A DNA stretch of 64,000 nt from Novosphingopyxis iocasae. Lineage in GTDB: Bacteria > Pseudomonadota > Alphaproteobacteria > Sphingomonadales > Sphingomonadaceae. The stretch's first letter is position 1. Every line of letters begins with the position of its first letter. Under the pieces are notes generated by a model. That model was not told the DNA's origin. It made no database searches and saw nothing but the letters and a program-made list of their open reading frames with translations. The stretch spans positions 2,441,001 to 2,505,000 of the forward strand of contig NZ_CP060495.1 in assembly GCF_014334095.1 (NCBI RefSeq), in the 5' to 3' direction. Shown piece by piece: positions 25,540 to 34,330 of this stretch. Made by a program: the position numbers and the translations under genes.

Positions 25540-26308
25540 AATGTTCGTAGATCATCTTCACGGTCATCCCGCCGTCGACCGCGAAATGCTGTCCGGTGAC
25601 GAAACCGGATTGCTCGCCCGACAGATAATCGACCGCCGCGGCGATATCTTCCGGTTTGCCGATGCGGCCCACCGGATGCTGCTGCCGGTCGACATCGCGA
25701 TGCTCGGGATTCTCGTTCCGCTCGCTCGCTTTCTGCCATGGGCCGGTCTCGATCCAGCCGGGCAGGACGGCGTTGACGCGCACGTCCGGCCCCAGGCTGA
25801 TCGCCAGCGCATGAGTGAGCGCGAGAAGGCCGCCCTTGGCCGAGGCATAAGGCTCGCTGTTCGGTTCGCTCATCACCGCGCGGGTGGAGGCGATGTTCAC
25901 GATCGCACCCTTGCGGCGCTTCAGGCCCGGCACGAAGGCGCGCGCGCACAGAAAGGCGCTGGTGAGGCTGGCATCGATCCACGCCTGCCAATCGGCAAAG
26001 GATAGCTCCTCGATCGGCCCGGCATAGGGCGTTGCGATCCCGGCATTGTTGACGAGCAGATCGATGCCCGCAGGCTCGCCCTCCTGCCACTCGGCGATAT
26101 CCTCGAACGCGCGGCCCACCGCATCTTCCTTGCCGACATCGCAGGCGATCGCGAGTAGCGGTTTGCCCGGATAGGCGCCGCGCAAATCCTCGACGGCTTC
26201 GGAGTCCTTATCCAGCGCAACGGCGCGCCAGCCCTTTTCAAGGAAATGGTGAACGATAGCGCGCCCGATACCCTGCGCGCCCCCGGTGACGATGGCGATC
26301 TTGGTCAT
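25538..26308 (-). CDS. SDR-family oxidoreductase
   Basis: A 256-residue classical short-chain dehydrogenase/reductase. NAD(P)-binding TGGAQGIGRA (about 9-18), NNAG (about 88-91), catalytic Ser region NIASTRAV and Tyr/Lys in YASAKGG are in order, and the C terminus has GQHFAVDGGMT. The residue after the first beta-strand (ALDKD) suggests NAD+ preference. Substrate is not predictable; relatives are annotated as 3-oxoacyl-ACP reductase-like or sugar dehydrogenases. Stands alone between two palindromic repeats, and its stop overlaps the T run of the opposing terminator. Confidence 0.9.
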   Translation of the reverse strand: MTKIAIVTGGAQGIGRAIVHHFLEKGWRAVALDKDSEAVEDLRGAYPGKPLLAIACDVGKEDAVGRAFEDIAEWQEGEPAGIDLLVNNAGIATPYAGPIEELSFADWQAWIDASLTSAFLCARAFVPGLKRRKGAIVNIASTRAVMSEPNSEPYASAKGGLLALTHALAISLGPDVRVNAVLPGWIETGPWQKASERNENPEHRDVDRQQHPVGRIGKPEDIAAAVDYLSGEQSGFVTGQHFAVDGGMTVKMIYEH

Positions 26309-26357
26309 AGGGCGGTGAACGCGCCCCTTGCAGGATGGTTCAGTGCGCCGGTTTCAC

Positions 26358-26476
26358 CGTGATTGCGAGGCCGCAGGCCGAGGCCGAAGGCGACCGCAGG
26401 TCAACCAATCCAGGGCGTTCGCAGCGCTATATTCGCCCTGGATTGCCGCGTCGCCTGATGGCTCCTCGCAATGACG
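26358..26476. repeat. Intergenic palindromic repeat, copy 2
   Basis: Outer arms CGTGATTGCGAGG and CCTCGCAATGACG, inner arms CCAATCCAGGGCG and CGCCCTGGATTGC. Same family as copy 1 (25385-25479), with a longer, partly reduplicated left arm (CCGCAGGCCGAGGCCGAAGG). Lies between the SDR and ppc genes. Confidence 0.8.
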
Positions 26477-26494
26477 GAGCGCTGGGTCGCCCCG

Positions 26495-29176
26495 TCAGCC
26501 GCTGTTCCTCAGCGCCGTCGCGATCGCGTTGATCGTTAGCTGGATGCCTTCGCTGATGCGTGGATCGTCCTCGCCCGCACGGTGGCGCTTCATGAGTTCG
26601 ATCTGAAGCTGGTTGAGCGGCTCGATATAGGGCAGGCGCAGGCGGATGGATTCCAACAGCGAGGGGTTGGATTCCAAGAGATAGCTCTCGCCCTTGGCTT
26701 CCAGAAGGCCGTCATGCGCGCGGTGCCATTCGCTTTCGATGCGGGCAAAGATCGCGTCGGCGAAATCCTTGTCCGGCACCAGATCGGCATAGCGGCGGGC
26801 CAGCGCCATGTCGGATTTCGCCAGCACCTGCTCCATATTGGCGAGCGTGGCGCGGAAGAACGGCCATTCGGCGGCCATTTCCTTCAGGAGCGCCTTGTCC
26901 TCGAACGCCTCGAGCGCGGTGCCCACGCCGTACCAGCCCGGCAGCATGATGCGCGCCTGCGCCCAGCTGAACACCCAGGGGATGGCGCGCAGATCCTGAA
27001 TCCGCTGGCCTTTCTTGCGGCTGGCGGGGCGCGATCCGATCTTCAGGCCGCTGATTTCGGTGATCGGCGTTGCTTGAAAGAAGAAATCGGAGAAATTGTC
27101 GGTGCCGTAGACGAGATCGCGATAGGCGGCGAAGGCGCTGTCCGACAGCGCCTGCATCCCATCGGAATAGCGCGCGCGATCGTCCAGCTTCACGCGCCGA
27201 TCGCCCATCGTCGCCAGCATGGTGGCGGAAACCATCGCCTCCAGCGCGACGGCGGCATTGTCCACCGTGCCATATTTGGCGGCGATCACCTCGCCCTGTT
27301 CGGTGATGCGGATGCGGCCCTGCACAGTGCCGCGCGGCTGCGCGCGGATCGCGTGGAAGGCGCTGCCGCCGCCGCGGCCCACCGCGCCGCCACGGCCGTG
27401 GAACAGCCGCATGCCGTAGCCTGCCTCCTCGAACACCGGGGCCAGCGCGCGGCTCGCCATGTTGAGCTGCCAGGTGGAGGTCAGATAGCCGCCATCCTTG
27501 TTAGAATCGGAATAGCCGATCATCACTTCCTGCACGCCGCCCGCGCCCAACAGATTCTTGATCGGCGGCAGCGCGAAGGCGGTGCGCATGACATCCGGTG
27601 CGTTTTCAAGGTCCGCGACCGTCTCGAACAGCGGCACGGCGCGCAGCGGACAATGCGGGGTGCCGTCCTCATCCACGCGGTAGAGCCCGGCTTCCTTGAG
27701 GAGCAGATAGACCTCGAGCATGTCCGAAGCGGTCTCGCCATGGCTGATGACGTAATTGTCCATCGCCGCAGGGCCGTAGGAGGCAAGCATGTCCGCTGCA
27801 GTGTGCAGGATCGCGAGTTCCTTCGCGGTCTCCTCCGAATGCTCGGCGGTGATGGAGGCGAGCGGGCGGTTGTGCGCCAGTTCGGCCACGAGCAGGTCGA
27901 TGCGCGCCTGTTCGTCCATCGCGGCATAATCGTCGGTCACGCCGCCGGCCTTCAGAAGCTCGGCCACCACGCGTTCGTGCACGCCGCTGTCCTGGCGCAT
28001 GTCGAGCGTGGCGAGGTGGAAGCCGAACACCTCCACCGTGCGGATCAGCCGGCCGAGCGCGCCGCCCGTCGCCAGCGCGCCGTCGCCGTCCGTGGACAGC
28101 GCATTAGCGAGAACGGCGAGTTCCGCGCGCAGGTCGGCAGGCGCGTCATAGGGAACGCCGGGCAGCGGGGAAGGGCGCGCGGGCGCCTCTCCGATCAGCT
28201 TGCGATAGGTGGCGGCGAGGCGCGCATAGATGCCGGAAATGACGCGGCGATAGGGCTCGTCCTCCCGGCTGGGCGCATCGTCGCCGCTCGCTTCGGCCAG
28301 ATCGAGCACGGCCTGCGGCACGTCCGAATATTTGCTGGAGAGCGAAAGCTCTCCGCCCAGCGCGTGCACCATCTCCAGATAATGGCCGAGCGCGGCCTCC
28401 GCTGCGCCCTTGAAGGCCAAGCGCATGGTCGCCGCATCGACATAGGGGTTGCCGTCACGGTCCCCGCCGATCCAGCTTCCGAGCTTCAGGAATGCGGGCA
28501 GGCGCGTGCCCAGCTCCTTGTCCCAGCGCGCATAGAGCAGCGGCAGCGCCGGCAGGAACACGTCGCGCATATAGGCGCGGGCATTGTCGATCTCGTCGGC
28601 GACGAACAGGCGGCGTTCGCGAAGCGGGCGCGTCTGCCAGAGCAGCGCGACCTGGCGGCGGATCGCATCCTCGACATTGTCGCCCTCCGGCGTCGTCTCG
28701 TTGCCCTTGTCGCGCAGGCGCATCAGCGTGGCGATGCGCGTCTTGTGGTCGATCACGCTCTTGCGGCGCACCTCAGTGGGGTGGGCGGTAAGCACGGGGA
28801 CGACCGCCGCGCCCTCCAGCATATCGGCGACCGAGGCGCGGGTGACGCCCTGTTCCTCCAGCGCGACGAGCGCTTCGGCGACGCTCGCGCCTTCCTCGCG
28901 CGCCACGCCCTGCCGGTCTTCGGCGAGGTTGGCGAGCAGAGAGAACAGCATGAAGCCGCGCACGAAATCCAGCGTGCCGTCCAGATCGAGCGCATCCAGT
29001 TCGGGCACCGCTGCGGCACCGGGCGTGGCGCTCCGGTGGCGCTCAACACTGGCGCGGCGGATCGCCTCGGTCTTCGCGTACAGTTCTTCCCCGCCATAGC
29101 TGCGGATCACATCGCCGAGGATGCGGCCCAGGAAGCGGATGTCGGGGTTTTGCGAGATCGGGGGTAGGTCAGCCAT
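26495..29176 (-). CDS. ppc: Phosphoenolpyruvate carboxylase
   Basis: An 893-residue enzyme carboxylating PEP to oxaloacetate, the anaplerotic entry to the TCA cycle. Diagnostic motifs: catalytic His in [25 protein letters not shown], the glycine loop [26 protein letters not shown], and the C terminus ending ALRNSG where most family members end RNTG. The start [17 protein letters not shown] is chosen since upstream codons lack similarity; no strong Shine-Dalgarno is seen. Cytoplasmic homotetramer by family knowledge. The isolated gene is followed by a palindromic repeat; the HNH gene downstream of its start is on the same strand. Confidence 0.97.
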   Translation of the reverse strand: MADLPPISQNPDIRFLGRILGDVIRSYGGEELYAKTEAIRRASVERHRSATPGAAAVPELDALDLDGTLDFVRGFMLFSLLANLAEDRQGVAREEGASVAEALVALEEQGVTRASVADMLEGAAVVPVLTAHPTEVRRKSVIDHKTRIATLMRLRDKGNETTPEGDNVEDAIRRQVALLWQTRPLRERRLFVADEIDNARAYMRDVFLPALPLLYARWDKELGTRLPAFLKLGSWIGGDRDGNPYVDAATMRLAFKGAAEAALGHYLEMVHALGGELSLSSKYSDVPQAVLDLAEASGDDAPSREDEPYRRVISGIYARLAATYRKLIGEAPARPSPLPGVPYDAPADLRAELAVLANALSTDGDGALATGGALGRLIRTVEVFGFHLATLDMRQDSGVHERVVAELLKAGGVTDDYAAMDEQARIDLLVAELAHNRPLASITAEHSEETAKELAILHTAADMLASYGPAAMDNYVISHGETASDMLEVYLLLKEAGLYRVDEDGTPHCPLRAVPLFETVADLENAPDVMRTAFALPPIKNLLGAGGVQEVMIGYSDSNKDGGYLTSTWQLNMASRALAPVFEEAGYGMRLFHGRGGAVGRGGGSAFHAIRAQPRGTVQGRIRITEQGEVIAAKYGTVDNAAVALEAMVSATMLATMGDRRVKLDDRARYSDGMQALSDSAFAAYRDLVYGTDNFSDFFFQATPITEISGLKIGSRPASRKKGQRIQDLRAIPWVFSWAQARIMLPGWYGVGTALEAFEDKALLKEMAAEWPFFRATLANMEQVLAKSDMALARRYADLVPDKDFADAIFARIESEWHRAHDGLLEAKGESYLLESNPSLLESIRLRLPYIEPLNQLQIELMKRHRAGEDDPRISEGIQLTINAIATALRNSG

Positions 29177-29223
29177 GATGTATGTTGTGCGTTGCAGCAC
29201 CGGGGGCGTCAAGGCGGAGTGGA

Positions 29224-29808
29224 CTAATCCTCCAGCTCGATGTCCCAATACAGCCAGTCGTGCCAGCTTTCGTGCAGATAATTGGGCGGGAAACCGCGGC
29301 CGCGCTCCTGCAGCTGCCAGCTGGTGGGCTTATGCGGCTTCATGAACAGCTGCATATGCGCCTCGCGCGGGGTGCGGCCGCCCTTCTTCAGGTTGCACGG
29401 CAGGCAGGCGGTGGTGACATTTTCCCAGCTGGTGCCGCCGCCCTGACGGCGCGGCACGACATGATCGAAGGTCAGATTGTCCTCGCTGCCGCAATATTGG
29501 CAGGCGAACTTGTCGCGCAGGAACAGGTTGAAGCGGGTGAAGGCCGGATATTCGCTGGGCTTCACATATTGGCGCAGCGCGATCACCGATGGGATCTGCA
29601 TCTGGAAGCTGGGGCTGTGCACCGCCCGGTCGTAACTGGCGACGATGTCCACCTTGTCGAGGAACACCGCCTTGATTGCGGTCTGCCACGGCCAGAGGCT
29701 GAGCGGATAATAGCTGAGCGGCGTGTAGTCGGCGTTGAGGATCAGCGCCGGACAGCTTTCCGGGTGGCGCAAACTGGCCGGATTATCCAGAATGTCGGGA
29801 TGATACAT
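29224..29808 (-). CDS. HNH endonuclease family protein
   Basis: A 194-residue protein starting MYHPDILDNPASL. The C-terminal half carries an HNH nuclease motif with zinc-binding cysteines: CQYCG, the catalytic FDHVVPRRQGGG, WENVTTACLPCNLKKGGRTP. The N-terminal part (ALILNADYTPLSYYPLSLW) is typical of a widespread stand-alone HNH family in alphaproteobacteria and cyanobacteria, whose cellular role is not known. A much longer upstream in-frame extension is Arg/Pro-rich, antisense to gluQ, and was discarded. Not associated with mobile-element genes here. 47 bp upstream of ppc on the same strand. Confidence 0.9.
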   Translation of the reverse strand: MYHPDILDNPASLRHPESCPALILNADYTPLSYYPLSLWPWQTAIKAVFLDKVDIVASYDRAVHSPSFQMQIPSVIALRQYVKPSEYPAFTRFNLFLRDKFACQYCGSEDNLTFDHVVPRRQGGGTSWENVTTACLPCNLKKGGRTPREAHMQLFMKPHKPTSWQLQERGRGFPPNYLHESWHDWLYWDIELED

Positions 29809-29870
29809 GCCCGAACTCCCGCTCCTCCATTTCCTGAGAGCCGTGATAAGCGCAAAAAAGTGACAGGCCA

Positions 29871-30788
29871 ATGACCTTGCGCGAAACTTCCTGCATAATC
29901 GTGCCCCCGCGCGTGGAAAAAGCTGTGGACAGTCCGGCGATAACCCGCTTCGCGCCGAGCCCCAACGGCCCGCTTCACCTTGGCCATGCATGGTCCGCGC
30001 TCGCCTGCCACGATCTGGGGCGGGCGAGCGGCGGGCGCTTTCTGGTGCGGATCGAAGATATCGACGGCACGCGCAGCCGCGCCGAACATATCGACGGCGC
30101 GCTGGCCGATCTGGCCTGGCTGGGGCTGGAGCCGGACGAGCTGCCGCTGCGGCAGTCGGCACATATTCTGGCCTACCGCGCGGCGTTCGAGAAATTGCGC
30201 GAGCGGGGCCTCGCCTATCGCTGCTGGTGCACGCGAAAGGAAATTGCCGAGGCGCTGCGCCATAGCCCGGTGCGGCACGGCCCGGACGGTCCCGCTTATC
30301 CCGGCACCTGCCGCCATGCCGCGCGCGGGGAGCACGACGTCGAAATTCCGCACAGCTGGCGGCTCGACATGGCGGCGGCGGTGGAAGCGGCAGGGCCGCT
30401 CGGCTGGCGCGATCTGATGCGCGGCGAGGTGGCGGCGGATCCGGGGCGCTTCGGTGATATCGTCTTGTGGCGCAAGGATGCGCCCGCGAGCTATCATCTC
30501 GCCGCGACGGTGGACGACGCCGCGCAAGGCATCGGGCCCGTGGTGCGCGGCATGGACCTGTTCGATTATACGGACATCCATGTGCTGCTGCAGGCGCTGC
30601 TCGGCCTGCCGCAGCCGCTCTACTGGCATCACGAGTTGCTGCTGGGGCCGGACGGCGAGAAGCTGGCGAAATCGAAGGCCGCCCCGGCGCTGGCCGATCG
30701 GCGCGCGGCGGGTGAGAACGGGCGCGCATTGGCGGATGAATTGCGACGCGGCTGCTTTCCCGCTGGCATTTCGCTCAGCAATTCCTAG
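29871..30788 (+). CDS. gluQ: tRNA glutamyl-Q(34) synthetase
   Basis: GluQRS is a truncated glutamyl-tRNA synthetase homologue that attaches glutamate to queuosine at the wobble base of tRNA-Asp. The class I signature is ITRFAPSPNGPLHLGHAWSA (HIGH-type HLGH), zinc-binding cysteines are in YRCWCTRKE and YPGTCRH, and the KMSKS-type loop is KLAKSKAAPAL. No anticodon-binding domain follows, as expected for the family. Start is uncertain: ATG at 29871 gives 305 residues; a GTG at 29925 places the HIGH region at a more usual distance from the N terminus. Ten bp upstream of the twin-helix gene. Confidence 0.92.
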   Translation: MTLRETSCIIVPPRVEKAVDSPAITRFAPSPNGPLHLGHAWSALACHDLGRASGGRFLVRIEDIDGTRSRAEHIDGALADLAWLGLEPDELPLRQSAHILAYRAAFEKLRERGLAYRCWCTRKEIAEALRHSPVRHGPDGPAYPGTCRHAARGEHDVEIPHSWRLDMAAAVEAAGPLGWRDLMRGEVAADPGRFGDIVLWRKDAPASYHLAATVDDAAQGIGPVVRGMDLFDYTDIHVLLQALLGLPQPLYWHHELLLGPDGEKLAKSKAAPALADRRAAGENGRALADELRRGCFPAGISLSNS

Positions 30789-30797
30789 GTTGGGTAC

Positions 30798-31025
30798 ATG
30801 GGTGCCATCCTCGTCATCGGAATCATCATCGCCGCCTGCCTCGTCTTGGCGGCGCTCGTGCGCGGGCTCGGCGCGTTTGCCAATGTACGGCCGGAAGACC
30901 GCGACCTGGACGGCACGCCCAAATCGGCGAACATGCAGAACAGGATGATGTTCGCCCGCGTGAAGTGGCAGGCTATCGCGATCGTGCTGGTCGCGCTGCT
31001 GCTGATTTTCAGCCAGGCCAAATAA
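30798..31025 (+). CDS. Small twin-transmembrane (HIG1-like) protein
   Basis: A 75-residue protein with an N-terminal helix (ILVIGIIIAACLVLAALVRGL), a polar loop and a second helix (AIAIVLVALLLIFSQA). The segment QNRMMFARVKWQAIAI resembles the HIG1/twin-transmembrane families, though the strict HIG1 motif is incomplete. It lies between gluQ (10 bp) and the cobalamin adenosyltransferase gene, whose TTG start follows after 6 bp, so the three probably share a transcript. Function unknown; related proteins are associated with respiratory complexes in other organisms. Confidence 0.75.
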   Translation: MGAILVIGIIIAACLVLAALVRGLGAFANVRPEDRDLDGTPKSANMQNRMMFARVKWQAIAIVLVALLLIFSQAK

Positions 31026-31031
31026 GCCCCC

Positions 31032-31625
31032 TTGGTCAAGCTCAACAAGATCTACACTCGCACGGGCGATGACGGCAGCACCGGCCTTGTCGATGGCTCG
31101 CGTCTGTCCAAAAGCGATCCGCGCATGGAGGCGATCGGCGATGTCGATGAGGCGAACAGCGCCATCGGCGTAGCGATCGCCGCCTTCGATGGTGCGGACA
31201 CCGCGGGGCTTATGGCCGGTCTTTCGCGCATCCAGAACGATCTGTTCGATTTGGGCGCCGACATTGCGACGCCGGGCACGGATTTCGAGCCGTCCGAGAT
31301 GGAACTGCGCGTTGTGGCGTCGCAGACCGCCTGGCTGGAAGATGAGATCGACCGGCTGAACGAAGCGCTCGAGCCGTTGGCGAGCTTCATCCTGCCGGGC
31401 GGCAGCGCGTTTGCCGCCGGGCTGCATCTGGCTCGCGCGATCACCCGCCGCGCCGAACGGGCGATGGTCGGCGCGCACCGTATCCACGGCCTCAACCCGG
31501 AAGCGCTACGCTACATCAACCGCCTGTCGGACTATCTCTTCACCGCCGCGCGCCGCGCGAATGCGGTGGGCGATGGCGGAACCGGAGCGGGCGATGTGCT
31601 TTGGAAACCCGGAGCGTCGCGCTAG
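31032..31625 (+). CDS. PduO-type cob(I)alamin adenosyltransferase
   Basis: A 197-residue enzyme that makes adenosylcobalamin from cob(I)alamin and ATP. Diagnostic blocks are YTRTGDDGSTGLVDGSRLSK (ATP binding), EAIGDVDEANSAIGVA, FILPGGSAFAAGLHLAR and TRRAERAM. It begins with TTG (VKLNKIY) only six bp after the upstream stop, without a Shine-Dalgarno sequence, suggesting translational coupling. Length is normal. No B12 biosynthetic genes are nearby, so it probably serves a corrinoid salvage pathway or a methylmalonyl-CoA mutase encoded elsewhere. Confidence 0.93.
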   Translation: MVKLNKIYTRTGDDGSTGLVDGSRLSKSDPRMEAIGDVDEANSAIGVAIAAFDGADTAGLMAGLSRIQNDLFDLGADIATPGTDFEPSEMELRVVASQTAWLEDEIDRLNEALEPLASFILPGGSAFAAGLHLARAITRRAERAMVGAHRIHGLNPEALRYINRLSDYLFTAARRANAVGDGGTGAGDVLWKPGASR

Positions 31626-31693
31626 AAACCCCGGCAAGGTTGATCTGTGTTGAGGACGTCTCTTCCGATCACGGCCAGAAGAAAGGCCCAGCC

Positions 31694-32965
31694 ATGTCGA
31701 CCCAGCCGATCTCCGTTCCGCACGACGATGCTTTGCTGCGCGATTTCCGCGCGACGCGAGAGCTGACGCTGGCGTTGGCCGCGCCGCTTTCGGATGCCGA
31801 CGCTACCGTCCAGTCGATGGAAGACGCCTCACCCTCTAAATGGCACATGGCGCACACCAGCTGGTTTTTCGAAACCTTCGTGCTGCGCGATTTCGTGGAC
31901 GGCTATGAGCCGTTCGACGAGCAATTCGCGTTCCTTTTCAACAGCTATTATGAAGCCGAAGGGGAGCGGCATGAGCGTTGCCACCGCGGCATGATCACGC
32001 GGCCTTCGCTGGATCAGGTGCGCGATTACCGCGCGCATGTGGACTCGGCAATCGGCGAGCATTTCGATGCGTTGCCGGACGATGCGCTGACCTTGGTGGA
32101 GCTTGGTATCCATCATGAGCAGCAGCATCAGGAGCTGTTCCAGACGGACATTCTGCACCTGTTTTCGCGCAACCCCACCGCGCCTGCGCTTTGGCCCGCG
32201 CCGCGGCGGCTGCACGAAGCGCCGGCGCCCGAGCTGCGCTGGATCGAGGGGCGCAGCGGCGTGGTCGATCTGGGCCATGACGGCGAGAGCTTTGGCTATG
32301 ATTGCGAAGGGCCGCGCCATCAGGCGCTGCTCACCCCCCATGCACTCGCCAGCCGCTGTGTCACCAATGGCGAGTGGAAGGCGTTCATCGCCGACGGCGG
32401 CTATTCCGATCCGATGCTGTGGCTTTCGGACGGCTGGGCCTGGGTGCAGGCGGAGGGCATTGCCGCGCCGCTTTACTGGCGCCAGGACGATGAGGAGCGC
32501 TGGCACCAGTTCGGTCTCGACGGGCTGCAGCCGGTCGATGATGCCGCGCCGGTCTGCCATATCAGCCTGTATGAGGCGGACGCCTATGCCAGCTGGGCAG
32601 GCGCGCGCTTGCCGACCGAAGCGGAATGGGAAAGCGCCGCGCAGCAGCTCGATGCGAGCGGCGGCAACCAGCTCGATGAGGCGGGCGGCATCCGCCCCGC
32701 CCCGGCCAAAGGCGGCGATGGGCCGTCCCAGATGTTTGGCGATGTCTGGGAATGGACGGGCAGCGCCTTTCGCCCCTATCCCGGCTTCAAACCGGCCAAG
32801 GGCGCGGTAGGCGAATACAACGGCAAGTTCATGAGCGGGCAGTTCGTCCTGAAGGGCGGCAGCTGCGCCAGCCCGCGCGGCCATGTGCGCGCCTGCTATC
32901 GCAACTTCTTCTATCCGCACCAGCGCTGGCAGTTCACCGGGCTGCGGCTGGCCAAAGATCTCTAA
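31694..32965 (+). CDS. egtB: Ergothioneine biosynthesis protein EgtB
   Basis: A 423-residue non-heme iron sulfoxide synthase that joins the sulfur of a cysteine-containing thiol to trimethylhistidine with O2. The N-terminal DinB-like domain carries the iron-binding HX3HXE motif in GIHHEQQHQELFQ plus an upstream His in KWHMAHTSWFFE. The C-terminal FGE-sulfatase-type domain ends FFYPHQRWQFTGLRLAKDL. AGAAAGG lies seven nt before the ATG. egtD follows after 36 bp. No egtA, egtC or egtE is nearby, so whether cysteine or gamma-glutamylcysteine is the sulfur donor is open. Confidence 0.94.
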   Translation: MSTQPISVPHDDALLRDFRATRELTLALAAPLSDADATVQSMEDASPSKWHMAHTSWFFETFVLRDFVDGYEPFDEQFAFLFNSYYEAEGERHERCHRGMITRPSLDQVRDYRAHVDSAIGEHFDALPDDALTLVELGIHHEQQHQELFQTDILHLFSRNPTAPALWPAPRRLHEAPAPELRWIEGRSGVVDLGHDGESFGYDCEGPRHQALLTPHALASRCVTNGEWKAFIADGGYSDPMLWLSDGWAWVQAEGIAAPLYWRQDDEERWHQFGLDGLQPVDDAAPVCHISLYEADAYASWAGARLPTEAEWESAAQQLDASGGNQLDEAGGIRPAPAKGGDGPSQMFGDVWEWTGSAFRPYPGFKPAKGAVGEYNGKFMSGQFVLKGGSCASPRGHVRACYRNFFYPHQRWQFTGLRLAKDL

Positions 32966-33001
32966 GATTTCCAGACTAAGATTTTCAGTGAGGGGCACTT
33001 C

Positions 33002-33973
33002 ATGACCGATTTCGACGCCGGCACTACCGGCGCCCTCGACAGCGCCTTTCGCGCGGACGTTCTGCGCGGCCTCCAGTCCCATCCGCGCGCCATCCCCGCG
33101 CGCTGGCTGTACGATCATGCCGGCTCCGGATTGTTCGAAGATATCACCGACCTGCCGGAATATTACCCCACCCGTACCGAACGCGGGCTGCTGGATGCGC
33201 ATTGCCCCGAAGTGGCCGAGATTGCGGGCACCGGCCATGCGGTGGTCGAATTCGGATCGGGCAGTTCGGTCAAGACGCCGATCCTGCTGCGCGCCGTAAA
33301 ACCGGCGGTCTATGTGCCGATCGACATCAGCGGCGAATTTCTGCGCGAAAGCAACGCCGAGCTAGCCAAGGACTTTCCCGATCTCGACATCGCGCCGGTA
33401 GAGGCGGACTTCATGCACCCAGTGGAGATGCCGGAAGCAGCGCAGAAGCTGCCGCGCATCGGCTTTTTCCCCGGCTCCACCATCGGCAATATGGTGCCGC
33501 GAACGGGCGTGGATCTGCTACGCCGGATGCGCGAAAATCTGGGTGAAGGCGCGCTGCTGTTGATCGGCATGGACCGGGTGAAGGATGAGGAAATCCTGGT
33601 GCCCGCTTATGACGACAGCGCAGGGGTAACGGCGGATTTTAACCTCAATTTGATCGATCGGATCAACCGGGAAATCGGCGGCGATATACCACGCGAGAAA
33701 TTCCGCCACCGCGCTGTCTGGAATGCCAGCCATTCGCGCATCGAAATGCATATCGAGGCGCTGGAGCCGGTCGACTTCACCGTCGGCGGTGAGCGCTTTC
33801 ATATGGAAGCGGGCGAAACCATCCATACCGAGAACAGCCACAAATTCGCACCGCGCGACCAGCGCCTTCTGCTGCGCGCCGCCGGGTGGGAGCCGATCCG
33901 CGAATGGACCGACGAAAAGGGCTGGTTCTCGCTAATCCTCGCCGAAGCGACACCGCAGCGCTTCGCGCCATGA
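33002..33973 (+). CDS. egtD: L-histidine N-alpha-methyltransferase EgtD
   Basis: A 323-residue SAM-dependent enzyme that trimethylates histidine to hercynine, the first step of ergothioneine synthesis. Family features are SGLFEDITDLPEYYPTRTE, the SAM-binding VVEFGSGSSVKT, FFPGSTIGNM and the histidine-binding region LNLIDRINREIGG. GAGGGG precedes the ATG by six nt. It forms a two-gene operon with egtB upstream and is complete. Together the two enzymes convert histidine to hercynyl-cysteine sulfoxide; the lyase step must be encoded elsewhere or be supplied by another PLP enzyme. Confidence 0.95.
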   Translation: MTDFDAGTTGALDSAFRADVLRGLQSHPRAIPARWLYDHAGSGLFEDITDLPEYYPTRTERGLLDAHCPEVAEIAGTGHAVVEFGSGSSVKTPILLRAVKPAVYVPIDISGEFLRESNAELAKDFPDLDIAPVEADFMHPVEMPEAAQKLPRIGFFPGSTIGNMVPRTGVDLLRRMRENLGEGALLLIGMDRVKDEEILVPAYDDSAGVTADFNLNLIDRINREIGGDIPREKFRHRAVWNASHSRIEMHIEALEPVDFTVGGERFHMEAGETIHTENSHKFAPRDQRLLLRAAGWEPIREWTDEKGWFSLILAEATPQRFAP

Positions 33974-33997
33974 CACCGGCCTGACCTCCCCCGCCCC

Positions 33998-34043
33998 TTG
34001 AAAGCGGCTTCTACCTGTCTGATATAATACCCCCATAGGGTAT
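33998..34043 (+). promoter_or_regulatory. Promoter and CsoR-type operator
   Basis: TTGAAA (33998) and TATAAT (34023) form a sigma-70-like promoter with a long 19-bp spacer. The -10 box overlaps the inverted repeat ATACCC CCATA GGGTAT (34027-34043), which has the C/G-tract form of CsoR/RcnR-family operators. The repeat ends 14 bp before the csoR-type gene, consistent with autorepression. Confidence 0.6.
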
Positions 34044-34057
34044 CAACAGGAACCGTG

Positions 34058-34330
34058 ATGGCCGATCTTCGTCAGTCCAGCATCAACCGCCTGCGCCGGA
34101 TCGAGGGGCAGGTGCGCGGTCTTGCGCAGATGATTGAGGACGATCGCTATTGCATCGACATCCTGCATCAGCTGCAGGCGGTGAAATCCGCGCTCGCCAA
34201 GGTGGAGAGCCAGGTTCTAAAAAATCACGCCGCGCATTGCGTGGCCGACGCCATCCGTTCCGGCGATGCCGAAGACCAGAAGGCGAAGTTCGGCGAGCTG
34301 GTCGAACTGTTCGAAAAGGTGAAGCGATGA
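34058..34330 (+). CDS. CsoR/RcnR/FrmR-family metal-sensing repressor
   Basis: A 90-residue all-helical repressor. The ATG at 34058 has AGGAA five nt upstream; the GTG three bases earlier is too close. Family residues are SINRLRRIEGQVRGLAQMIE and the ligand set Cys in RYCIDILHQL, His in KNHAAHC and the following Cys, the Cys-His-Cys pattern of Cu(I)-type CsoR and some formaldehyde or persulfide sensors. It overlaps the next gene by 4 nt (ATGA), so it probably controls that gene. An inverted repeat of CsoR-operator type overlaps its promoter. The signal (copper, formaldehyde or sulfur species) cannot be decided from the sequence. Confidence 0.9.
   Translation: MADLRQSSINRLRRIEGQVRGLAQMIEDDRYCIDILHQLQAVKSALAKVESQVLKNHAAHCVADAIRSGDAEDQKAKFGELVELFEKVKR

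Noticed and set aside
26582-29167. An 861-codon open frame on the plus strand opposite ppc
   Set aside because: Exactly antisense to a clearly conserved gene, with His/Arg/Ala-rich, family-less product; typical shadow frame of high-GC coding DNA.
29809-30729. An N-terminally extended HNH nuclease (501 residues)
   Set aside because: The extension is Arg/Pro/Ala-rich and antisense to gluQ; the family starts at MYHPDIL.
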